Source of the DNA: Reyranella humidisoli
Lineage (GTDB): Bacteria > Pseudomonadota > Alphaproteobacteria > Reyranellales > Reyranellaceae
Direction of reading: 5' to 3'
NCBI RefSeq assembly: GCF_019039055.1
Contig: NZ_JAHOPB010000001.1
Span: forward strand, 1,798,001-1,862,000
Length of the DNA: 64,000 nt
In this document: piece by piece, positions 53,372 through 62,088 of the stretch
How the letters are laid out: each line of letters opens with the position of its first letter
How positions within the stretch are numbered: the first letter of the stretch is position 1
The notes under the pieces: model-generated
What the model was told of the DNA's origin: nothing
What the model saw: the letters and a program-made list of their open reading frames with translations, nothing else
Databases searched by the model: none
Position numbers and translations under genes: made by a program

Positions 53372-54294
53372 GAAAGGCACCAGGCCAGGATGCTCTTCTG
53401 CGCGTGCAGCCGGTTCTCGGCCTCGTCGAACACGACCGACTGCGGACCGTCGATCACCTCGGCGGTCACTTCCTCGCCGCGATGCGCGGGGAGGCAGTGC
53501 ATGAAGATCGCGTCTTTCTTGGCCTGGCTCATCAGGTGCTTGTCGACCTGATAGGAGCGCAGCAGGTTGTGACGTCGCGCGGCACTCGGGCTGTCGGGAT
53601 CCTCGTCGCCCATCGACACCCAGGTGTCGGTGACGACGCAGTCGGCGCCCTTCACCATCGACTCGGGGTCGTGGCCGATCGAGATGCGGCCCTTCGACTT
53701 CTCCGCCCACTGGACCACGTCGGCCGGCGGCGTCAGTTCGGTCGGGCAGGCGATGCGCAGCTCGAAGTCGAACTGCACCGCCGCATGGATCCACGACGTC
53801 GCCATATTGTTGCCGTCGCCCGACCAGACCACCGACTTGCCCCGGATCGGGCCGCGATGTTCCTCGTAGGTCATGACGTCGGCCATGAGCTGGCAGGGAT
53901 GCGTCTTGTCGGTGAGCCCGTTGATCACCGGCACGGTCGCGTACTTCGCCATTTCGAGGAGTTTTTCCTCGACGGTGGTGCGCATCATGATGATGTCGAC
54001 ATAGCGGCTGAGCACGCGCGCGGTGTCGGCAATGGTCTCGCCGCGGCCGAGCTGCGTGTCTGTGCGGCCCAGCATGATCGTCTGGCCGCCGAGTTCGCGC
54101 ATGCCGACCTCGAACGACACGCGGGTGCGTGTCGAGGGCTTCTCGAAGATCATGGCCAGCGTCTTGCCGGTGAGCGGCTTGTCGTGACCCCCGTTCGACC
54201 GTGCCTGCTTCATCGCCTTGCCGTGATCCAGGATCTGGCGAAGCGTCTTGGGATCGACCTGGTCGAGGTCGAGGAAGTGCCTGGGCGTTGTCAT
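53368..54294 (-). CDS. argF: Ornithine carbamoyltransferase ArgF
   Basis: A 308-residue enzyme converting ornithine and carbamoyl phosphate to citrulline in arginine biosynthesis. STRTR (residues 54-58) binds carbamoyl phosphate, HPCQ (132-135) and HCLP (266-269) complete the active site, and DTWVSMGDE is the ornithine loop. The start at 54294 is seven bases beyond the argD stop. It is the middle gene of argD-argF-hslO. Confidence 0.96.
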   Translation of the reverse strand: MTTPRHFLDLDQVDPKTLRQILDHGKAMKQARSNGGHDKPLTGKTLAMIFEKPSTRTRVSFEVGMRELGGQTIMLGRTDTQLGRGETIADTARVLSRYVDIIMMRTTVEEKLLEMAKYATVPVINGLTDKTHPCQLMADVMTYEEHRGPIRGKSVVWSGDGNNMATSWIHAAVQFDFELRIACPTELTPPADVVQWAEKSKGRISIGHDPESMVKGADCVVTDTWVSMGDEDPDSPSAARRHNLLRSYQVDKHLMSQAKKDAIFMHCLPAHRGEEVTAEVIDGPQSVVFDEAENRLHAQKSILAWCLS

Positions 54295-54301
54295 GGGCGG
54301 C

Positions 54302-55498
54302 CTACTCGGCGGCCCTGGACGCAGCCTCGAACGACTCCGCGGCCTGGCCGAGGATGGCAATACCCTCGTCGAGCGTCGCCTTGTCGGCAATCAGGGCCGG
54401 GAAGACCCGGACCACGTTCTCGCCGGCCGGCGGGACCAGAAGGCCCAGCGACTGCAGCTTGTTCACCATGTCGCCCACGGGGACCGACGGGGCGCACTGA
54501 AGGCCCTGCAGGAAGCCCATGCCACGCTGCTCGACGAACACCGTGGGGTGCTTCCGGCAGAGTTCCTCGAGCTTGCCCTTCAGGTATTCGCCGCGCTCGC
54601 GCACGCCGTCGATGAAGCCCTTCTCGAGCAGGACGTCGAGCACCGCATTGGCCACGCCGGTGGCCAGCGGATTGCCGCCATAGGTCGAGCCGTGCGTGCC
54701 GGGGACCATGCCGACCGCCGCCTTCTCGGTCGCCATGAAGGCACCGATCGGGAAGCCGCCGCCCATGCCCTTGGCGATCGCCGCGACGTCGGGCTTCACG
54801 CCCGACCAGTCGTAGCCCCACATCTTGCCGGTCCGGCCGAAGCCCGTGTGGATCTCGTCGTAGAACAGCAGCAGGCCGAACTCGTCGCAGATCGCGCGCA
54901 GGTCCTTTAGGAACTGCGTGGTGGTGGCGCGGATACCGCCTTCGCCCTGGATCGGCTCCACCAGGATGCCGGCGGTCTCGTCGTCCACCATGTCGCGCAC
55001 GACGTTGGTGTTGTTGAGCGGCGCGTGGCGGTAGCCGGGGGCCGGCGGGCCGAAGCCTTCAAGATACTTCTCGTTGCCGGTCGCGGCGAGGGCGTTCAGC
55101 AGGCGGCCGTGGAACGCCGCCTGGAAGGCGATAATCTTGTACCGCTGGGGCTGGCCGTTCATGAACTGATACTTGCGGATCAGCTTGATGCCGCCCTCGA
55201 TGGCTTCCGCGCCGGAATTGCAGAAGAACATCGTGTCGGCGAACGAATTCTCGACCAGCCGCTTGGCCAGCTTCTCGCCATTGCCGACCCGGAACAGGTT
55301 CGACGTGTGCCAGAGCTTCGAGCCCTGCTCGGTGAGCGCCTTGACCAGATGCGGATGGCAATGGCCCAGCGCGTTCACGGCGATACCGGAGGTAAAGTCC
55401 AAGTAACGTCGGCCGTCCACCGCGTAGAGATAGTTGCCCTCTCCGCGTTCGAACACGACGTCCTTGCGACCGTACGTCGGCATAACAGCCGTAATCAC
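54302..55498 (-). CDS. argD: Acetylornithine aminotransferase ArgD
   Basis: A 398-residue PLP enzyme making N-acetylornithine (or succinyldiaminopimelate in lysine synthesis). The PLP lysine is Lys243 in [15 protein letters not shown]; the cofactor Asp and Glu are in [19 protein letters not shown]. The GTG at 55498 is preceded by GGAGGAGG, a very strong ribosome site; ATG at 55483 is an alternative. It is the first gene of the arg operon, with its own sigma-70-type promoter at 55582-55610. Confidence 0.95.
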   Translation of the reverse strand: MITAVMPTYGRKDVVFERGEGNYLYAVDGRRYLDFTSGIAVNALGHCHPHLVKALTEQGSKLWHTSNLFRVGNGEKLAKRLVENSFADTMFFCNSGAEAIEGGIKLIRKYQFMNGQPQRYKIIAFQAAFHGRLLNALAATGNEKYLEGFGPPAPGYRHAPLNNTNVVRDMVDDETAGILVEPIQGEGGIRATTTQFLKDLRAICDEFGLLLFYDEIHTGFGRTGKMWGYDWSGVKPDVAAIAKGMGGGFPIGAFMATEKAAVGMVPGTHGSTYGGNPLATGVANAVLDVLLEKGFIDGVRERGEYLKGKLEELCRKHPTVFVEQRGMGFLQGLQCAPSVPVGDMVNKLQSLGLLVPPAGENVVRVFPALIADKATLDEGIAILGQAAESFEAASRAAE

Positions 55499-55581
55499 AG
55501 CGAGCCTCCTCCAAAAACCAAAAACCCCCGCCGTTGCGACGTTTCCGGAATGGAAATGCCGGCTTTTAGCGAGGGCCGGGC

Positions 55582-55610
55582 ACTATCTTACCGGGGTCCG
55601 GGTGTGTCAA
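55582..55610 (-). promoter_or_regulatory. Sigma-70-type promoter of argD-argF-hslO
   Basis: Read on the - strand: TTGACA (55610-55605), a 17-base spacer, GATAGT (55587-55582). This is a full -35 match and a fair -10. Start of transcription would lie near 55575, about 77 bases before the argD start. Confidence 0.6.
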
Positions 55611-55640
55611 CTTGGGGCGGACGGCCCGGAAGCACACACC

Positions 55641-55669
55641 TTGAGGGGTTTTTACCCCTCTGCTACGAC
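55641..55669 (+). promoter_or_regulatory. Possible promoter of the ceramide operon, with a hairpin
   Basis: TTGAGG (55641-55646), 17-base spacer, TACGAC (55664-55669), just before the ATG at 55682. The spacer contains a perfect stem GAGGGG/CCCCTC with loop TTTTTA (55643-55660). The -10 is weak and the message would be nearly leaderless, so this is tentative. Confidence 0.3.
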
Positions 55670-55681
55670 ACCCGCCTTCCG

Positions 55682-57421
55682 ATGAAATTGCTGCCCACCC
55701 GCAATTCCACGCTCGCTCTGCACCGCGCCGGCTTCGCCTCCGTGCCCGCGATGCTCGACTACGCGGCGAAGGGCGAGACCGGGGTGACCTTTTATAATGC
55801 CAAGGGCGAGCAGCTTTCGGCCTTGGCGTGGCGCGAAATCCGCGACCGGGCGCACGTCGCCGCGCGCAAGCTCATCGGCGCGGGGTTCGCGCGGGGCGAG
55901 CGCATCCTGATCACGGCCGATACCTGGCCGGGCTTCTTCGAGGCCTTCTTCGGCGCGCAGTATGCCGGTCTGCTGCCCGTGCCCGTCTCCATTCCGGTCG
56001 GAATCGGCGGCAAGGACGCCTATCTCGACCAGCTTCGCCGTCAGTTCGCCGCGTCCGGGGCTGTCGCCGCGGTCGGCCTCGACGATCTGGCTGGCTATCT
56101 CGCGGATGCCGCCGACGAGTTCCCGGCGGTGCGCCTCCATGGCGGGATGGACGTTCTCCACGCGCTGCCGGAAAAGCCGGTCGACCTGCGGCCGCTCGGC
56201 GCCGACGATCTCTGCTACATCCAGTTCTCCTCCGGCAGCACCCGCCAACCGCACGGCGTTCAGATTACCCAGCGGGCGCTGATGGCCAATCTCGCCGGCA
56301 TGGTCGGGCCGGCCGGCCTCGGCGTCGTCGAAGGCGACCGCGCGGTGAGCTGGCTGCCGCTCTATCACGACATGGGCCTGATCGGCTTCCTGATGGCGCC
56401 GCTCTCGACCCAGATCTCCATCGACTATCTGACGCCGCGCGACTTCGCGCGCCGGCCGATGCAGTGGCTGAACCTGATCTCGCGCAACCGCGGCACGATC
56501 TCCTACAGCCCGAGCTTCGGCTACGATCTCGCGGTCCGGCGGGGTGCCGCCCAGGTGCCGCCCGACCTCGACCTCCGCAGCTGGCGACACGCCGGCATCG
56601 GCGGCGACATGGTGCGGGCCGACGTGCTGGAGCGCTTCGCCGCGACGTTCGAGCCGTTCGGCTTCAATCGCAAGGCGTTCATCCCGAGCTACGGAATGGC
56701 CGAGGTCTGTCTCGCCATCACCTTCTGTCCGCACGATACGGGCGTGCGCACCGACACCGTCGAGCGCACGGCGCTGGCCGAGGCGCAGCGCGCGGTGCCG
56801 GCGGCCGATCCGGCCGACGATCACAAGGCGCGCCGGTTCGTGATCTGCGGCCGCGTCCTGCCGGGCCACAGGATTGAAGTGCGCGATCCCGAGGGCGGGG
56901 TGCTGCCCGACCGCGCGGTGGGCCGAATCTTCGTGTCGGGGCCCAGCATCATGCCCGGCTATTTCGGCGAACCCGAAGCCAGCCGCGAGGTTCTGTCCGA
57001 CGGTTGGCTGGATACCGGCGACCTCGGCTACATGCTGGACGGCGAGATCGTCGTCACCGGCCGCGCCAAGGACCTGATCATCGTCAACGGCCGCAACGTC
57101 TGGCCGCAGGACATCGAATGGGCGATCGAGGCCCGGCGCGTGGTGAAAAACGGCGACGCGGCGGCCTTCTCGATCGATACCGGCGGGGGCGAGCGCGTGG
57201 TGGTGGCCGTGCTGGCGCGCGTTTCCGGCGACGAGGCGCGGAGCGACCTGGCGCGCGACGTGGCGGGCGCGGTGCGCGAGGCGATCGCGGTCGACTGCGA
57301 CGTGGCATTGGTGCCACCGACCCTGGGCCTGCCGACCACCTCGTCCGGCAAGCTGTCGCGCGCCCGGACCAAGGCCAACTACCTCGCCGGCCTGTATGCG
57401 CCGAAGCCTGCGGCGGCCTGA
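55682..57421 (+). CDS. acps: Fatty acyl-AMP/acyl-ACP ligase of ceramide synthesis
   Basis: A 579-residue AMP-binding enzyme, nearest to the long-chain fatty acyl ligases. The phosphate loop is FSSGSTRQPHGVQIT, then GWLDTGDLGYMLDGEIVVTGR with the core Asp, and SGKLSRARTK holds the catalytic Lys. It should activate a fatty acid and load it on the ACP encoded 1 kb downstream, as the acyl-ACP synthetase gene of the Caulobacter ceramide cluster does. The start at 55682 is the first ATG in frame after the divergent arg promoter. Confidence 0.85.
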   Translation: MKLLPTRNSTLALHRAGFASVPAMLDYAAKGETGVTFYNAKGEQLSALAWREIRDRAHVAARKLIGAGFARGERILITADTWPGFFEAFFGAQYAGLLPVPVSIPVGIGGKDAYLDQLRRQFAASGAVAAVGLDDLAGYLADAADEFPAVRLHGGMDVLHALPEKPVDLRPLGADDLCYIQFSSGSTRQPHGVQITQRALMANLAGMVGPAGLGVVEGDRAVSWLPLYHDMGLIGFLMAPLSTQISIDYLTPRDFARRPMQWLNLISRNRGTISYSPSFGYDLAVRRGAAQVPPDLDLRSWRHAGIGGDMVRADVLERFAATFEPFGFNRKAFIPSYGMAEVCLAITFCPHDTGVRTDTVERTALAEAQRAVPAADPADDHKARRFVICGRVLPGHRIEVRDPEGGVLPDRAVGRIFVSGPSIMPGYFGEPEASREVLSDGWLDTGDLGYMLDGEIVVTGRAKDLIIVNGRNVWPQDIEWAIEARRVVKNGDAAAFSIDTGGGERVVVAVLARVSGDEARSDLARDVAGAVREAIAVDCDVALVPPTLGLPTTSSGKLSRARTKANYLAGLYAPKPAAA

Positions 57422-57430
57422 CCTCCTGCG

Positions 57431-58351
57431 ATGAGCAAGCTGGTCGCCGTCACCGGGGCCACCGGCTTCGTCGGACCTCACCTGGTCACCGCCCTCGCGC
57501 GTCGTGGCTGGCGGCTGCGGATCCTGGTCCGCCGCTGGACCCCGCTGCCGTCGCTGGCCGGCGTCGACGCCGACCTCATTCTGGGCGACCTCTCCTCCGA
57601 GTCGGCGCTCCGTCAGCTCGTTGAGGGGGCGGACGCGGTGGTTCATGCCGCCGGATTGATCAAGGCCAGACGCGAGGCAGATTTTCTGCCGGTGAACCGC
57701 GACAGTGCCGCGCTGCTGTCGGCGCTCGCGCCCGACGCTCATATGGTCCTTCTCTCCTCCCTGGCTGCGCGTGAGCCACAGCTTTCTGCCTACGGCGCCA
57801 GCAAGCGCGCGGGGGAGGCAGTCGTTGCCACCCGCAGCGGGCCCTGGGCCATCGTCCGGGCCCCAGCGGTCTATGGGCCGGGCGACCGGGAGACCCTCGC
57901 TTATTTCCGAGCGGTGAAGTCGGGTTTTGCGCCGCAGCCTCGGCTGCCGTCCGCCCGCCTGTCGCTGATCCATGTCGCCGACCTTGCCGAGGCGCTGGCC
58001 CTGACCGTGGAGCGGCCACCTCCCGGCAGCACCTACGAGGTCGACGATGGCCGGGCCTACACCTACGCTGACATGGCAGCGGCGGCCGGCGAAGCGCTGG
58101 GCCGCCGGCCGTGGCGGATTTCTGTCCCGCGGGGCGTCATGGCCTGTGTCGCGGGCTGGAACGAATTGCGGCAGACCCTGGGGGCCGGGACCCAGATTCT
58201 GACCCGGGGGAAGGTGAACGAGATCTTCCACCCGGACTGGTCGGTCCACGACCGGGGACTGGCTGCAGCGATCGGCCTCCAGCCTCGTTATGACCTGACG
58301 TTCGGCTTCCGTGACACGATCTTGTGGTATCGCGCGAAGCACTGGCTATAG
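57431..58351 (+). CDS. cerR: NAD(P)-dependent reductase of ceramide synthesis (CerR-like)
   Basis: A 306-residue extended SDR/NDUFA9-like protein. The cofactor motif is VTGATGFVGPHLV; YGASKRAGE carries the Tyr-x-x-x-Lys pair; VRAPAVYGPGDRETL is the typical NAD-epimerase turn. In Caulobacter the corresponding gene reduces the ketone of the oxidised ceramide intermediate. It begins nine bases after the ligase gene, in one operon. Activity on ceramide is inferred from gene order. Confidence 0.82.
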   Translation: MSKLVAVTGATGFVGPHLVTALARRGWRLRILVRRWTPLPSLAGVDADLILGDLSSESALRQLVEGADAVVHAAGLIKARREADFLPVNRDSAALLSALAPDAHMVLLSSLAAREPQLSAYGASKRAGEAVVATRSGPWAIVRAPAVYGPGDRETLAYFRAVKSGFAPQPRLPSARLSLIHVADLAEALALTVERPPPGSTYEVDDGRAYTYADMAAAAGEALGRRPWRISVPRGVMACVAGWNELRQTLGAGTQILTRGKVNEIFHPDWSVHDRGLAAAIGLQPRYDLTFGFRDTILWYRAKHWL

Positions 58352-58485
58352 GACGTGTGAAACACGGCGTAACAATTTGTCATTTCACTAGGAATCGGTG
58401 TTTCTGGCACAACGTGGCCGCCCACCCCCGGGCCCTGGAGAGCGTTTTGCGCACTGCCCATCAAATGATCGTCGAAACCGACGGC

Positions 58486-58767
58486 ATGACCGACACTCTC
58501 GAACGCGCCCGCATCAGCGGCCAGTCGCGGGGTGAGGTCATTCGCGAAATCTGCCGTCACCTCGCGCCGTTCCAGACCGGCGAGCGCCCGATCACGGGCG
58601 ACACGGTGATCGCCAAGGACCTGACCATCGACTCGCTCGCCATCATGGACATGGTGATGGAGCTCGAGGACCATTTCGACATCTCGATTCCCATGAACGT
58701 CGTGGCCGAGATCCATACCGTCGACCAGCTCGCGGACACGATCCAGAAGCTCTGCGCCCGGCGTTAG
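58486..58767 (+). CDS. acp: Acyl carrier protein of the ceramide cluster
   Basis: A 93-residue ACP-like protein with four helices. The phosphopantetheine serine is Ser50 in KDLTIDSLAIMDM. Unlike the housekeeping ACP it has a basic N-terminus (RARISGQSRGEVIREICRH). ATG at 58486 gives a normal ACP length; an ATG at 58465 is possible and no clear ribosome site separates them. The 134-base gap before it is the largest in the operon and might hold an internal promoter. The serine palmitoyltransferase gene follows after two bases. Confidence 0.85.
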   Translation: MTDTLERARISGQSRGEVIREICRHLAPFQTGERPITGDTVIAKDLTIDSLAIMDMVMELEDHFDISIPMNVVAEIHTVDQLADTIQKLCARR

Positions 58768-58769
58768 CC

Positions 58770-59996
58770 ATGGGTCTGTTCGATCGCTTTGAGGGCCTCC
58801 TCGAGGCCTATCGCGACGTTCGGACGACAGGATACGATCCCTTCCAGATCCGCATGGAGCGGGTCCTGTCGCCGACCGAAGCGATCATCAACGGCCGCAA
58901 GACGTTGCTGGTCGGCACCAACAACTATTTCGGCCTGACCTTCGACCCGAGCTGCATGGAAGCCGCCATCGAGGCGATCCGTGCCGAAGGCACGGGCACG
59001 ACCGGGTCGCGCATCGCCAACGGCAGCTACACCGAGCACGTGGCACTTGAGCAGGAGATCGCCGAGTTCTACGGCAAGAAGCACTGCATGGTCTTCACGA
59101 CCGGCTACCAGGCCAATCTCGGCTTGATTTCGACCCTCGCGGGCGAGGGCGACCAGCTCCTGATCGACGCCGACAGCCATGCCTCGATCTACGACGCCTG
59201 CAAGATGACCCAGGCCGAGGTCGTGCGTTTCAAGCACAACGACCCGTCGAGCCTCGAGGCGCGCCTGCGCCGGCTGGGCGACCGTCCGGGCAACCGCGTG
59301 GTCGTGCTGGAAGGCATCTATTCGATGCTGGGCGACAGCGCGCCGCTGCGCGAGTTCATCGACGTCTGCAAGAAGTACAAGGCCTACGTGATCGTCGACG
59401 AGGCCCATTCGCTGGGCGCGCTGGGCGACAATGGCCGCGGCCTCTGCGAATCGACCGGCGTGATCGACGACTGCCATTTCATCGTCGGCACCTTCTCCAA
59501 GACCCTGGGCGCCATCGGCGGCTACTGCGTCTCGGACGAGCCGGACTTCGACATCCTGCGCGTCACGGTGCGCTCCTACATGTTCACGGCGTCGTTGCCG
59601 CCGTCGATCGTGGCCTCGGTGCGCCAGGCGCTGAAGGTGGTGAAGGCCAAGCCCGAGCTGCGCACGCAGCTCTGGTCCAATGTCGCCACGCTCTATGAAG
59701 GCCTCGCCGCGAAGGGCTTCAAGCTCGGTCCCCAGCATGGGCCGGTGGTCGGAGTGCACCTGCCCGACCGCATGATCGCCATCGGCTTCTGGCGCGCCAT
59801 GCTCGATGCCGGCATCTATGTGAACGTCGCCGTGCCGCCCGCGACGCCCAACGGCGTCTCGCTGCTGCGCTGCTCGGTCTGCGCGGTCCACACGAAGGAA
59901 CAGCTCGATCACATGGTCGAGGTGATGACCGGCATCGCCCGCCAGTTCGGTGTCCTCGAAGACCGCACGCTCCGCGTGGTTGGCGGCGCCCACTAG
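58770..59996 (+). CDS. spt: Serine palmitoyltransferase
   Basis: A 408-residue PLP alpha-oxoamine synthase that condenses serine with an acyl thioester to 3-ketosphinganine, the first step of sphingolipid synthesis. PLP Lys244 is in VGTFSKTLGAIGG, the ring-stacking His138 in DADSHASIYD, and the Asp-Glu-Ala-His motif at 210-213. TNNYFGLTFDPSC near residue 50 and RIANGSYTEH around 81-90 are typical for the group. Upstream ACP is its likely acyl donor, so this is the ACP-using type. Confidence 0.92.
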   Translation: MGLFDRFEGLLEAYRDVRTTGYDPFQIRMERVLSPTEAIINGRKTLLVGTNNYFGLTFDPSCMEAAIEAIRAEGTGTTGSRIANGSYTEHVALEQEIAEFYGKKHCMVFTTGYQANLGLISTLAGEGDQLLIDADSHASIYDACKMTQAEVVRFKHNDPSSLEARLRRLGDRPGNRVVVLEGIYSMLGDSAPLREFIDVCKKYKAYVIVDEAHSLGALGDNGRGLCESTGVIDDCHFIVGTFSKTLGAIGGYCVSDEPDFDILRVTVRSYMFTASLPPSIVASVRQALKVVKAKPELRTQLWSNVATLYEGLAAKGFKLGPQHGPVVGVHLPDRMIAIGFWRAMLDAGIYVNVAVPPATPNGVSLLRCSVCAVHTKEQLDHMVEVMTGIARQFGVLEDRTLRVVGGAH

Positions 59997-60008
59997 GGCG
60001 CACCCGCC

Positions 60009-60929
60009 ATGTTCACCCTCGCGCATCTGTCCGACCCGCATCTGCCGATGCCGCAGGCGCGCGTCCTCGATCTCCTCGGCAAGCGCGCCACCGGCTATTA
60101 CAACTGGTGGCGCAATCGCGTTCAGCTCCATCGCCCCGAGGCGCTGGCCGGCATCGTGGTCGACATCAAGGCGCAGAAGCCCGATCACATCGCGCTGACC
60201 GGCGACCTCGTGAACATCTCGCTGCCTGACGAATTCGCCCGCGCCTCGACGTGGCTCGAAGGGCTCGGCGCGCCCGAGCAGGTCACGGTCATTCCCGGCA
60301 ACCATGACGTCTATGTCGCCACCCTGTGGCGCGAGGGGCTGGGCCGCTGGGGCGCCTACATGGCGGGCGACGGCCAGCCGCCGGCCACCGACTTCGGGGT
60401 CTTCCCGACCCTGCGCCGGCGCGGCCCGGTCGCGCTGGTGGGGCTGAACAGCGGCCTGCCGAAGCCGCCGCTGCTGGCGACCGGTACGCTGGGCGAGGCG
60501 CAGATCGCCGCCGCGGAGAAGCTGCTGGGCGAACTCGGACGCGAGGGGCTTTGTCGCGTCGTGATGATCCATCATCCGCCGCTCACCACCGAATCGCGCT
60601 TCAAGCGCCTGACCGATGCCGCCGCTTTCCAGGCGATGATCCGTCGCGTCGGCTGCGAGATCGTGCTGCACGGACACAACCATCGCAGCGAGGTCGCTCG
60701 TATCGCGGGGCCGCAGGGCGCGGTGCCGGTGGTCGGCGTCACTTCCGCGTCGGCGGCGCCCGGCAGCAAGTACGGCCGTGCGCGCTATCACCTGATCGGC
60801 ATCGAGCGCGAGGCTGCGGGTTGGCGCATCACCGTCGACATCCGCGCCCTCAAGGTCGATGTGACGGGCTGCGAGCCCGACGGCAGGCTCGTGTTCAACA
60901 GCGGCCTGCCGGCCGCCCTGGCAGCGTGA
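60009..60929 (+). CDS. Metallophosphoesterase within the ceramide cluster
   Basis: A 306-residue calcineurin-like phosphoesterase. All metal motifs are present: HLSDPHLPMP (Asp-x-His), TGDLVN, IPGNHDVY, MIHHPPLTT and LHGHNHRS. It has no signal peptide. It is built into the operon (12 bases after spt, 7 before the ceramide synthase), which suggests action on a phosphorylated lipid intermediate or headgroup, but the family also includes general phosphodiesterases, so this is inference. It is not one of the five structural genes known in Caulobacter. Confidence 0.85.
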   Translation: MFTLAHLSDPHLPMPQARVLDLLGKRATGYYNWWRNRVQLHRPEALAGIVVDIKAQKPDHIALTGDLVNISLPDEFARASTWLEGLGAPEQVTVIPGNHDVYVATLWREGLGRWGAYMAGDGQPPATDFGVFPTLRRRGPVALVGLNSGLPKPPLLATGTLGEAQIAAAEKLLGELGREGLCRVVMIHHPPLTTESRFKRLTDAAAFQAMIRRVGCEIVLHGHNHRSEVARIAGPQGAVPVVGVTSASAAPGSKYGRARYHLIGIEREAAGWRITVDIRALKVDVTGCEPDGRLVFNSGLPAALAA

Positions 60930-60936
60930 GACGCCC

Positions 60937-62088
60937 ATGGCTTCGTTCGACGTCATCGTCAGTCCGGTCGACTCGAAGGCCGACCTGAAGGCCTTCATCG
61001 CGCTGCCCAGGCGCCTCTATGCCGGCCACAAGGGCTACGTCGCGCCGCTCGACCTCGAGCGCATGGAAGCCTTCACGCCGGGCAAGAACCCGCTGTTCGA
61101 GCATGTCGAGGTGCGCTTCTTCCTGGCGCGGCGCGCCGGCAAGGTGGTGGGCCGCATCTCCGCGCAGATCGATCGCGCCCATCTCGAGCGTTACAACGAC
61201 AGCACCGGAAATTTCGGCTGCCTCGCCGCGGAGGACGATCCCGCGATCTTCACTGCGCTGTTCGCGGCGGCCGAAGCTTGGTTGCGCGACAAGGGCATGA
61301 TGCGGGCGACCGGCCCGTTCAGCCTCTCGGTCAACGAAGAGGTCGGCCTGCTGGTCCATGGCTTCGACAGTCGACCCGTCCTGATGGTGCCTTACGATCC
61401 GCCCTATGCCGGACCGAGGGTCGAGGCTTGCGGCTATGCGAAGGCCAAGGACGTCTTCTCCTACGACTACGACGTCCAGAACGCGCCGGAGACGATCGGC
61501 GCCAAGCTGCTGGCGCGCGGCGGCCTCGAGGGCCGGGTCAAGGTGCGCACGGCCAACATGAAGATGTTCGATGCCGAGGTGCGCACGCTCGTCGGGATCT
61601 TCAACGACGCCTGGAGCGACAACTGGGGCTTCGTGCCCTTCACCCAGGCCGAGATCGATCATGCCTCCAAGGCGTTTGGTCCGGTGATCGTGCCCGAGCT
61701 CGCCGTGTTCGTGGATGTCGACGACGAGAGCGTGGCCTTCATCGTGGCGCTCACCAACCTCTACGAGGCGATCAAGGAGTTCGACGGCAAGCTGGGACCG
61801 GTGAAGCTCGCCAAGCTCCTGTGGCGGCTCAAGATCGCCGGCGTGGGCAGCACGCGCGTGCCGCTGATGGGCGTGAAGAAGAAGTTCCGCAATCATCCGC
61901 TGCTGGGCGCAGGGCTGGCGATGATCGCGATCGATCACCTGCGGCAGAACGGCAAGCGGCTGGGCAAGACCTCGGCCGAGCTGGGCTGGATTCTCGAAGA
62001 CAACAAGGCGACCAACAACATCATCCGCTCGGTCGGCGGGGTGCACTACAAGACTCATCGCATCTACGAGAAGGTACTGGCGGGGTGA
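60937..62088 (+). CDS. bcerS: Bacterial ceramide synthase (GNAT-fold acyltransferase)
   Basis: A 383-residue GNAT-related N-acyltransferase that adds a fatty acyl chain to the sphingoid base. Segments: LPRRLYAGHKGYVAPLDLERM, VRFFLARRAGKVVGRISAQID, FSLSVNEEVGLLVHGFD and GWILEDNKATNNIIRSVGG. Length and segments match the Caulobacter CC_1154-type protein required for ceramide. The gene stop overlaps the MFS gene start (GTGA). Placement directly behind spt and the phosphoesterase supports the call. Confidence 0.83.
   Translation: MASFDVIVSPVDSKADLKAFIALPRRLYAGHKGYVAPLDLERMEAFTPGKNPLFEHVEVRFFLARRAGKVVGRISAQIDRAHLERYNDSTGNFGCLAAEDDPAIFTALFAAAEAWLRDKGMMRATGPFSLSVNEEVGLLVHGFDSRPVLMVPYDPPYAGPRVEACGYAKAKDVFSYDYDVQNAPETIGAKLLARGGLEGRVKVRTANMKMFDAEVRTLVGIFNDAWSDNWGFVPFTQAEIDHASKAFGPVIVPELAVFVDVDDESVAFIVALTNLYEAIKEFDGKLGPVKLAKLLWRLKIAGVGSTRVPLMGVKKKFRNHPLLGAGLAMIAIDHLRQNGKRLGKTSAELGWILEDNKATNNIIRSVGGVHYKTHRIYEKVLAG

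Noticed and set aside
55643..55660. Hairpin GAGGGG/CCCCTC with a T-rich loop as a terminator
   Set aside because: It lies between divergent genes, so no transcript should end there, and the T-run is in the loop rather than after the stem.
58410..58428. Sigma-54-like TGGCAC in the gap before the ACP gene
   Set aside because: The second half should read TTGCA at the correct distance; here it is GGCCG, so the match fails at the essential positions.
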